From Sphingosinicella sp942492965 (GTDB taxonomy: Bacteria; Pseudomonadota; Alphaproteobacteria; Sphingomonadales; Sphingomonadaceae), in the NCBI GenBank assembly GCA_942492965.1, contig OW818656.1, forward strand, positions 4,216,001 through 4,280,000: a stretch of DNA of 64,000 nt, in the 5' to 3' direction. A program made the position numbers and the translations under genes. Below, piece by piece: positions 9,022 through 14,966 of this stretch (positions are counted from its first letter, which is position 1; every line of letters starts with the position of its first letter). The notes under the pieces were generated by a model that was given only the letters and a program-made list of their open reading frames with translations, made no database searches and had not been told where the DNA came from.

Positions 9022-9057
9022 GCTACCTATGCGCTACCTAGAAACGACTTAGGTAGC
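9022..9057. promoter_or_regulatory. Integrase arm-type binding sites (left)
   Basis: The octamer GCTACCTA occurs at 9022 and 9033 (11 bp apart) and inverted (TAGGTAGC) at 9050-9057. The same 11-bp spaced pair recurs at the other end at 18830-18848, differing only in the two bases between copies. That pairing at both ends is expected for integrase arm sites. The inverted GTTGCTACCT/AGGTAGCAAC pair (9019-9028, 9051-9060) could also be an operator, since it abuts the integrase start. Confidence 0.6.
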
Positions 9058-9064
9058 AACCACG

Positions 9065-10192
9065 ATGCGGCTCACGGACTCCAGAATTCTCGCGATCAAA
9101 CCGCCTGAGACGGGGCAGGACGAGCACAAGGACGACCTTGTGCAAGGTCTACGCCTGCGCGTCGGTGCCGGTGGGCGCAAGAGTTGGATCGTGCGCGCCC
9201 GTCACGGCGGGAAGCAGCTCAACCGCACGCTGGGCCCTTACCCGCTCATCGGTCTCGCCGATGCCCGCGATCAGGCGAAATCGTTCCTGCTGGGCCTGCT
9301 GACGGATACCGAGCCACCCGTCGTCCGCACGTTCGGCGAGGTGGCAACCGCGTGGATGGAGAAGCACGCGAAGCTGCGAAACCGCACGGCGGACGACCAA
9401 CAACGCCAGCTAGATAGCTATGTCCTGCCCAAATGGAAGGCCCGCGATATCCGCACAATCACGCGGGGCGAAGTGCGGACCCTGATCGAGGCCATAGACG
9501 ACGGCGGCGCCCCTATCGTGGCGAATCGCATCCTCGCGCTCATCAAGCCAATTTTCGGTTTCGCGCTAGACCGCGACTGGATCGACTTTTCCCCCGCGCA
9601 CGGCATCAAGCGCCTGAACGCCGAGAACAGCCGCGACCGCTTCCTCGACGCGGACGAGGTTGCGCTGTTCTGGCGATCGACCGAGTTGCTGGCGCACCCG
9701 TTCCGGCCCTTCATGCAAATCCTATTACTCACGGGGCAGCGCAAAGGCGAAGTCGCCGGGATGACGTGGGACGCTATCGACCTCGACGCGGGCCGTTGGA
9801 CGCTCGCGGCGGCGGATACGAAGGCGAAGCGCCAGCATGTCGTGCCGCTGTCCACAAAGGCCGTGGCGATCCTCGACGCCCTGCCGCGCTTTGGGCCTTT
9901 TGTGTTCACAACGAACGGCGAAACGCAGATCGGCGCCTTCTCGCAGGCGAAGGTCCAGTTGGACCGCTTCATGACGGTCTACGCCGGGGAAGCGGTGCCG
10001 GATTGGCGTCTGCACGATCTGCGGCGCACCGTGGCCACGCACCTGCAACGGCTCGGCTATAGCGAGGAACTTGTCGGCAAAATCTTGAATCATGCTCCCA
10101 AAGGCGTGACGGGGCGACACTACGCGCTGTTCGCGTTCGAAGCCGAGAAGCGGGCGGCGCTGGAAGCGTGGGCTCAGGAGGTCGCCAGATGA
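9065..10192 (+). CDS. int: Tyrosine site-specific integrase (P4-type)
   Basis: 375 residues with an N-terminal DUF4102 arm-binding domain (GLRLRVGAGGRKSWIVR), a core-binding domain around 90-185 and a catalytic domain. The catalytic set is visible: R226 in TGQRKGEV, H317 and R320 in HDLRRT, H343 in NHAPKG, and nucleophile Y353 in RHYALF. It should catalyse recombination between the phage attachment site and the tRNA-Lys 3' end. It lies at the attL end, away from the intact tRNA. Its stop overlaps the next gene as ATGA. Confidence 0.97.
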   Translation: MRLTDSRILAIKPPETGQDEHKDDLVQGLRLRVGAGGRKSWIVRARHGGKQLNRTLGPYPLIGLADARDQAKSFLLGLLTDTEPPVVRTFGEVATAWMEKHAKLRNRTADDQQRQLDSYVLPKWKARDIRTITRGEVRTLIEAIDDGGAPIVANRILALIKPIFGFALDRDWIDFSPAHGIKRLNAENSRDRFLDADEVALFWRSTELLAHPFRPFMQILLLTGQRKGEVAGMTWDAIDLDAGRWTLAAADTKAKRQHVVPLSTKAVAILDALPRFGPFVFTTNGETQIGAFSQAKVQLDRFMTVYAGEAVPDWRLHDLRRTVATHLQRLGYSEELVGKILNHAPKGVTGRHYALFAFEAEKRAALEAWAQEVAR

Positions 10193-10746
10193 CACCTGAT
10201 ATCGATCTGTTTCTCGCTGCCTGGGCGGCCGACATGCCGGAAAACGGCGAACCTCCATCTATTGACCAAGAGCAGTTTGATTCTGCTTTTATGCAAGCAT
10301 GGTATGCGCTTAGGGGCGAAAATGCGCGTGATGGTGCTTTGCCCGAAGTCGCACTATCGCGTTTTCTTGCAGCACAATATTTGCATCTGCCGATTGAGAA
10401 CCGCTGCGCGGCATTGCTTTGGTTAAGCCAGCTTCTCCGCCCTGAAGGGCTGGGCGATTATCGGCTCGTCTTGCAACGGACCCGCAAAGGTCGTCCCAAG
10501 CGAAAATCAGACGCCGCGAACCTTGGCCACAAAGCTGCGCACATGGTCGAGAAGATGGTTGGAGAGGGTGTGAAGCAAGAAGCCGCACTTGCGGCGGCCG
10601 GAACGGAAACCGGTTTGTCTCGGGCGGAGATAATGAAGTGGATGGGGCAGCGCAGTTTTTTCCGCGAGAGCGCTGCAAAGGCGAGGCAACTCGGCCCTTG
10701 GGCTAAGGGTGAGTCTCCTGCGCTAGAAAACGACATCGGCGAATAA
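10189..10746 (+). CDS. Hypothetical protein of the satellite
   Basis: 185 residues, not recognised. The start was set at 10189, where ATGA overlaps the integrase stop. The first half is acidic and helical (DLFLAAWAADMPENGE); the middle is basic (RTRKGRPKRKSDA); the C-terminal half looks helical with a possible helix-turn-helix around GTETGLSRAEIMKWMGQR. Coupled translation with the integrase suggests a role in integration control or early regulation. That is inference. Confidence 0.6.
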   Translation: MTPDIDLFLAAWAADMPENGEPPSIDQEQFDSAFMQAWYALRGENARDGALPEVALSRFLAAQYLHLPIENRCAALLWLSQLLRPEGLGDYRLVLQRTRKGRPKRKSDAANLGHKAAHMVEKMVGEGVKQEAALAAAGTETGLSRAEIMKWMGQRSFFRESAAKARQLGPWAKGESPALENDIGE

Positions 10747-10834
10747 TACCCGATTAAATTAGACCGCATATTTGTAGCGTTCGGCGAAACCCCGCATATT
10801 GTTCCTGACGTTCCTCAATGAACGGGGCGTCAAA

Positions 10835-11026
10835 ATGAACGAAAAGCTTCTGAAAACATCGCAGGTCTGCGAACTCACCGCGCTTTCGCGTACCTCCATC
10901 TGGCGGTTGGAGAAGTCCGGAGAATTCCCCCGCGCCGTATCGGTCTGCGGCCGGCGCAAGGCCTATGTCGAGCGGCATGTGAGGGAGTGGATCGCCGCCA
11001 AGATCGCGAACGCTGAGGCCGCGTGA
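10835..11026 (+). CDS. alpA: AlpA-family regulator / excisionase
   Basis: 63 residues with the MerR-like winged helix of AlpA proteins: KTSQVCELTALSRTSIWRLEKSGEFP, then RRKAYVERHVREWIAAK. AlpA proteins in P4-like elements and PICIs activate excision or the lytic module. The ATG at 10835 was preferred over the TTG at 10799 because the family begins close to this methionine. The stop overlaps the next ATG as TGATG. A terminator-like hairpin lies immediately downstream. Confidence 0.88.
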   Translation: MNEKLLKTSQVCELTALSRTSIWRLEKSGEFPRAVSVCGRRKAYVERHVREWIAAKIANAEAA

Positions 11027-11286
11027 TGAAACGGAAAAGCCCCCGCCGGGCGAACGGCAGGGGCTTTGGAAGGCCTTGTCGGCCGGATCCGAAGTCTACC
11101 TCCCGCCCCTCCGCTTTGCAACGCGAAGTGCGCGTCGTCCGCGTCGGCGACGGCTACAACGTCATCGTCTCGAATGGCCTCGCTCGGCCGGAAACGCTCG
11201 CGATCGATCTTCCCCATGATGCCGCCATCGAACGTGCTGAAGTCGAGGCACGCGAGCGCAGACTGCCGATGGAGCGGCCGCGATGA
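11026..11286 (+). CDS. Small hypothetical protein of the satellite
   Basis: 86 residues, not recognised. The N-terminal 30 residues are basic and coincide with a terminator hairpin at 11036-11067, so the true start may be later (TTG 11116 or GTG 11128). The body from VRVVRVGDGYNVIVSNG onward looks like genuine protein. ATGA overlaps with the replication gene downstream and TGATG with alpA upstream support its being translated. Confidence 0.5.
   Translation: MKRKSPRRANGRGFGRPCRPDPKSTSRPSALQREVRVVRVGDGYNVIVSNGLARPETLAIDLPHDAAIERAEVEARERRLPMERPR
11036..11067. terminator. Hairpin terminator after alpA
   Basis: AAAGCCCC-C-GCC pairs with GGC-A-GGGGCTTT, giving a 12-position stem with one mismatch and loop GGGCGAAC. 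It ends in TTT on the plus strand and TTTT on the minus strand, so it could act in both directions. It lies inside the 5' end of the following ORF, so it may attenuate the replication and capsid genes. Confidence 0.6.
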
Positions 11287-12227
11287 GCACTGAGGCGCTT
11301 GCCTGGGCATTCAAGGTTTCGATTCGTCCGTCGGCGGTCAAGTTCACCTTGGTCGCCCTTGCGGAATGCGCACACTACAAGACGGGGAAAATCTTTCCGT
11401 CCGTCGATCACGTGGCCGAGATCACCGGGCAGGACCGCAAGACCATCATATCGAACATCGCCAAACTCGAGGCTGCCGGCCTGATTCATGACACCGGAGA
11501 GCGCTGCGGCCGGACGGGGCAAATCAAGGTTTACGCCGCATCTCTAACGGTACCGGAAACGGTACAGTTCCAAAAACGGAACAGTTCCGCTTTTCCCGCC
11601 AAAGAGTCCCAAAAACGGGACACGGAACCTTCAAGGAAACCTTCCCTTTCTTCGAAAGGTAAGAAGCGCGCTGCAGCTTTCGATTTGCCCGAGTGGGTGC
11701 CCTTGCCCGAGTGGGGGGCATTCGTTGAGATGCGCGCGGCGATGAAGAGGCCGCTGACGCCAACGGCTGCCCGGCTCACCATCAGGAAGCTCGAACAGTT
11801 GAAGGGTGAAGGGAACGCACCGGCAGACGTTCTGAATCAATCCACCATGAACTCTTGGCTTGGCCTCTTCGAGATCAAGGCCGGCGATGAGGGGAGGCAC
11901 CGTTCGAGTGTCAAGACCGCGGTCGACGAGACGCGGCTTTCGGCCGAATTCGCGGACCACCTCCACGGCATATCCGACGAGCGCGAATGGAAGCTGCTCG
12001 AAGCTTTCGTCTCGGACAAGGGTGTTGCCGTGTGGCAGTCATACCTGCGCTGCGCATCCTTCATTTTCGAAGGCCAGAACCTGCGGGTTGAGTTCCTCGA
12101 GGCCGCCCGCGCCGAGGAAGTGAAGAGGCGGCTGATCGATGCGCTGCGGCGCGCGGCCAAGCTCGCGTGCGGTGGACCGGTCGAGGTCGACGTTGGCGTC
12201 GCCTCACAGCGGCGGCGGGCTGCGTGA
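11283..12227 (+). CDS. Replication initiator-like winged-helix protein
   Basis: 314 residues. The N-terminal 90 residues are a HTH_36-type winged helix (FPSVDHVAEITGQDRKTIIS, then IAKLEAAGLIHD), as in phage O-type and plasmid replication proteins. A low-complexity linker follows (residues about 88-122), then a helical C-terminal domain with PLPEWGAFVEMRAAM and RLTIRKLEQLKGEG. The linker is encoded by 17-bp palindromic repeats, like lambda ori inside gene O. It is the only replication candidate in the element. Confidence 0.75.
   Translation: MSTEALAWAFKVSIRPSAVKFTLVALAECAHYKTGKIFPSVDHVAEITGQDRKTIISNIAKLEAAGLIHDTGERCGRTGQIKVYAASLTVPETVQFQKRNSSAFPAKESQKRDTEPSRKPSLSSKGKKRAAAFDLPEWVPLPEWGAFVEMRAAMKRPLTPTAARLTIRKLEQLKGEGNAPADVLNQSTMNSWLGLFEIKAGDEGRHRSSVKTAVDETRLSAEFADHLHGISDEREWKLLEAFVSDKGVAVWQSYLRCASFIFEGQNLRVEFLEAARAEEVKRRLIDALRRAAKLACGGPVEVDVGVASQRRRAA
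11549..11621. repeat. Iteron-like palindromes; putative replication origin inside the initiator gene
   Basis: Three 17-bp units share the plan RGTNCC-NNAAAC-GGNAC: GGTACCGGAAACGGTAC (11549-11565), AGTTCCAAAAACGGAAC (11566-11582) and AGTCCCAAAAACGGGAC (11605-11621), with a half-site AGTTCC at 11583-11588 in the same 17-bp phase. Each has 5-bp inverted arms. Arms differ between units but always remain complementary, which suggests selection on the DNA rather than on the encoded linker. Confidence 0.6.
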
Positions 12228-12346
12228 TGACCGGGGGGCGGTCGAATCTCTGGGGCCGCACGCCTCAGGACCGCCCGGAAGTCAAATTTTTACGCGGCCA
12301 TAATTCGCGACCCCCCTTTCCCCTCTTTGATTTGAAAGGATTTTCA
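12228..12346. other. Probable non-coding spacer before the morphogenesis genes
   Basis: An in-frame ATG at 12227 would make this coding, but the resulting peptide is low-complexity and a good AAGGA site precedes GTG 12347. The segment holds GGGGCGGTC/GACCGCCC inverted arms (12235-12276) and an AT-rich CAAATTTTTACGCGGCCA stretch. It is a possible terminator or packaging site, unproven. Confidence 0.35.
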
Positions 12347-12577
12347 GTGAACCATCATCCTGTTTCTGTTGAGTTCGGCGGCGAGATCGTTCGCCTCGTC
12401 GAAAGCGCGATCGGGCGAGGGGCTCCCGCTCCTGATCTGCCCGGTGCGCTGCTCTGGGCCGCGGTCCGCTTGTCCGCTGACATGCTCGGCGAGCGGCGGG
12501 CGATGATCGAGATCCGCAACGCGCTTGATGTCGTCGAGGATCGTCTCGCCGCCGAACTCGCGGGGGCCGCCCGATGA
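12347..12577 (+). CDS. Small helical hypothetical protein
   Basis: 76 residues from a GTG preceded by AAGGA at six bases. Not recognised. It has an acidic, alanine- and leucine-rich helical pattern: APDLPGALLWAAVRLSADML followed by a helix ending DVVEDRLAAELAG. A similar plan (PxL-x-x-ALL helix then a charged helix) recurs in the next ORF and in the ORF at 14724. ATGA overlaps the next gene. The ATG at 12227 is an alternative start. Confidence 0.5.
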   Translation: MNHHPVSVEFGGEIVRLVESAIGRGAPAPDLPGALLWAAVRLSADMLGERRAMIEIRNALDVVEDRLAAELAGAAR

Positions 12578-12783
12578 CCGAAAGCGAGACACAGGGCCGC
12601 GCGGCGGCAGTGATCCTGACGGCGGTGCAAAAATGCGCCGAGCACGGCGTTGCACCTGACTTGCTGGTCTCGGCGCTTCTCGGTGTGGCGCTCGATGTCG
12701 GTCAGGCGTGGCTTGGCAACGAGGCGCTGGCGGGCTTGCTGCGCGAGATGGCCGATGGCCTCGAAAACGTCGCGGTGAATTGA
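12574..12783 (+). CDS. Small helical hypothetical protein
   Basis: 69 residues, ATGA overlap with the preceding gene. Not recognised. The core is VAPDLLVSALLGVALDVGQ and a LAGLLREMADGLEN tail. It resembles in plan the ORFs at 12347 and 14724, suggesting a small duplicated family around the capsid genes. The function is unknown; a scaffold, assembly chaperone or regulator would be a guess. Confidence 0.55.
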   Translation: MTESETQGRAAAVILTAVQKCAEHGVAPDLLVSALLGVALDVGQAWLGNEALAGLLREMADGLENVAVN

Positions 12784-12786
12784 CAC

Positions 12787-12912
12787 ATGCCTCCGCAATC
12801 CCATAAATTCGGCGTGCGTTTGGCGTGGGGACCATGCGAACGCCTTTTCACGACGCGGGGACCGCGAGCCGGAAAAGCTGATGCTGCCGAGCAGCTGGCT
12901 TTCGAGGTCTGA
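12787..12912 (+). CDS. Very small ORF before the prohead protease
   Basis: 41 codons: ATG at 12787, three bases after the previous stop, and TGA at 12912, three bases before the protease GTG. The peptide contains KFGVRLAWGPCERLFTTRGP, basic with one cysteine, and ends AEQLAFEV. Tight packing on both sides suggests a real gene, but the length gives little statistical support. Confidence 0.4.
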   Translation: MPPQSHKFGVRLAWGPCERLFTTRGPRAGKADAAEQLAFEV

Positions 12913-12915
12913 CCC

Positions 12916-13563
12916 GTGGAAACTCAAGACTTTTCATTCGATATCAAATCGCTGGGCGAAACCGGCCTCATCGAGGGCGTGGCTTCGGCGTACAACACCG
13001 TCGACCTGCAGGGCGATATCGTCGCCGCCGGCGCGTTCGCCAAGTCACTTGCCGAGGGCCAGGCGGCCGGACGCCGCCCGGCAATGCTGCTGCATCACGA
13101 CATGGCGAGACCGGTCGGGCGGTGGGACAGCTTCGCCGAGGATTCCAAGGGGCTGCTCGTGAAAGGACAACTCGCGCTCGGCACGCCGGATGCGGACACG
13201 GCATACGCACTTCTCAAGGCTAAGGCGCTGGCCGGTCTGAGCGTCGGCTTCACGGGCGCGGTGCGCGCGGTGCGGCGCGATGGGGTGCGGACGATCAAGT
13301 CAGCGAACCTCATCGAAATTTCGCTCGTCTCCGTCCCCGCCAACCCCGACGCCCGCGTGCGGCGGGTGAAGGCGATCAGCAATGCTGCCGATATCGAGGA
13401 TCTGTTGCGGGCGACAGGGCTCTCAGGCCGCAAGGCAAAGGCGGCCGCATCCGCGGCCTGGGCAACGATCGGCGAAAGCCGTGACGACGCCGAGGCGATG
13501 GCCCGCATCAAATCAGTTTTCGACCGTTCAACCCGCGCCATCTCGCGCATCACAGGAGTTTAG
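12916..13563 (+). CDS. HK97-family prohead protease
   Basis: 215 residues, GTG start. The herpesvirus/HK97-type serine protease pattern is seen: GIASAYN-like opening (EGVASAYNTVDLQGDIV), histidine motif LLHHDMARPVGRW near residue 58, serine motif LAGLSVGF near 105, and IEISLVSVPANPDARV near 133. It should mature the capsid by cleaving scaffold regions of the major capsid protein encoded four bases downstream. A helical C-terminal tail (about 150-215) may be a scaffold-like extension. Confidence 0.92.
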   Translation: METQDFSFDIKSLGETGLIEGVASAYNTVDLQGDIVAAGAFAKSLAEGQAAGRRPAMLLHHDMARPVGRWDSFAEDSKGLLVKGQLALGTPDADTAYALLKAKALAGLSVGFTGAVRAVRRDGVRTIKSANLIEISLVSVPANPDARVRRVKAISNAADIEDLLRATGLSGRKAKAAASAAWATIGESRDDAEAMARIKSVFDRSTRAISRITGV

Positions 13564-13566
13564 CAA

Positions 13567-14724
13567 ATGGACATTGAAGAGCTGCTCGCCGAGCACGGCG
13601 ACAAGGTTACCAAGGGCTTCGAAACCGTCACGGCGCGGCTGTCGGCGCTAGAAGACAAGTCCAAGGCGATCGAAATCAAGATTGCCCGTCCGGGCGTCGG
13701 GGTTGCGGGCGCCGCCGGCACGCTGCCTGAGGATATCGAGCACAAGGCAGCGTTCAACGCCTTCCTTCGCAAGGGCGCCGAAGACGGCCTCGCGGATCTC
13801 GAAGCGAAGGCCCTGAACATCGCGACTCCCGGAGACGGCGGGTACGCCCTCCCCCGTGAGATCGACTCCCAGATTGCCAGCCTGCTGCGCAATCGCAACA
13901 CCATCCGCTCGATCGCGAGCGTCGTTCAGGTCGGAAGCCAAGATTACCGAAAGCTTGTGAATCTCCACGGCGCGGCGGCAAGCTGGGTCGGCGAATCAAC
14001 CGCACGGCCGACGACGGCAACGCCCGAACTCGCCGAGATCAGCCCTCCGATTGGGGAGCTTTACGCGAACCCGTCCGCGTCGCAGCGCGCGCTCGATGAC
14101 ATTTTCTTCGATGTCGAGGCCTGGCTGCTGGATGAGCTCAACGAACAGTTTTCGATCACGGAAGGAACCGCGTTCGTGAGCGGTGACGGCACGAACAAGC
14201 CCAAGGGCTTTCTTGCCGGCCCCACGCCCGTAACGACGGCCGATGGCGCACGCGCCTTCGGCACACTTCAGATGATCAAAACGGGCGTCGGGGGCGGCTT
14301 CACCGCCGTGTCGTCAACGACCAGCCCGATCGACGACCTCATTGCGTGCGTCATGGCATTGCGGCCGGATTATCGCGCAAACGGCACTTGGGTCATGAAC
14401 GGCACGACGCTAGAGCGCATCCGTAAGTTCAAGGATGCGGATGGCCGGTTCGTTTGGCAGCCGTCGGCGCAGGCCGGCCAGCCGTCGACGCTGCTGGGCT
14501 ACCCCGTTCTCGAGTCCGCCGACATGCCCGACGTGGCCGTCGATACGTTCCCGATCGCGTTCGGCGACTTCCGGAGGGGCTACATGGTGGTCGACCGTGT
14601 CGGCACACGGATTCTGCGCGATCCGTTCACGAACAAGCCGTTCACCAGCTTCTACGCGACGAAGCGCGTCGGTGGGAGCCTGATTGATACGAACGCGATC
14701 AAGCTGCTCGCGACGCGGACCTGA
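13567..14724 (+). CDS. HK97-fold major capsid protein
   Basis: 385 residues. Residues 1-100 form a helical, acidic delta/scaffold domain; cleavage by the upstream protease would fall near residue 80-110. The mature part begins around NIATPGDGGYALPREID, a typical HK97 capsid start, and includes LYANPSASQRALDD and FVSGDGTNKPKGFL, both standard for the family. It ends INDTNAIKLLATR-like. It forms the icosahedral shell. In a 10-kb element this suggests small capsids adapted to the satellite genome. Confidence 0.95.
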   Translation: MDIEELLAEHGDKVTKGFETVTARLSALEDKSKAIEIKIARPGVGVAGAAGTLPEDIEHKAAFNAFLRKGAEDGLADLEAKALNIATPGDGGYALPREIDSQIASLLRNRNTIRSIASVVQVGSQDYRKLVNLHGAAASWVGESTARPTTATPELAEISPPIGELYANPSASQRALDDIFFDVEAWLLDELNEQFSITEGTAFVSGDGTNKPKGFLAGPTPVTTADGARAFGTLQMIKTGVGGGFTAVSSTTSPIDDLIACVMALRPDYRANGTWVMNGTTLERIRKFKDADGRFVWQPSAQAGQPSTLLGYPVLESADMPDVAVDTFPIAFGDFRRGYMVVDRVGTRILRDPFTNKPFTSFYATKRVGGSLIDTNAIKLLATRT

Positions 14725-14966
14725 TGATGAGTGGCGGGAAATCGCGCGACGCAAAAGAGCGCCTTGATCCGGGTCATACGCTGCGTGTCTTGGCGATGCG
14801 GCATACGCTGCAAGAGCTGCACCCCATGCTCGGCGACACGCTTTTTCCCGCCACCATCGACGCGGCGGCGCACTTGGCCGTGCGCCATTTCGGCACCGCG
14901 AAGGTTGCGAAGTTTCTCCGCGACGTCGCATCGCGCCTCGATTGTGATCAGGAAAGGCCACACTGA
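14724..14966 (+). CDS. Small hypothetical protein between capsid and tape measure
   Basis: 80 residues, overlapping both neighbours (TGATG at the start, ATG overlap at the end). Not recognised. The pattern is TLRVLAMRHTLQELHPMLGD, then PATIDAAAHLAVRHFG, then a VAKFLRDVASRLD helix. This resembles the small ORFs at 12347 and 12574. The place of head-tail connectors in ordinary phages is here, but the sequence does not look like a known adaptor. Confidence 0.6.
   Translation: MMSGGKSRDAKERLDPGHTLRVLAMRHTLQELHPMLGDTLFPATIDAAAHLAVRHFGTAKVAKFLRDVASRLDCDQERPH

Noticed and set aside
9019..9060. CRISPR-like repeats next to the integrase
   Set aside because: The short repeats are irregular, partly inverted, and matched at the other end of the element, which fits integrase arm sites.
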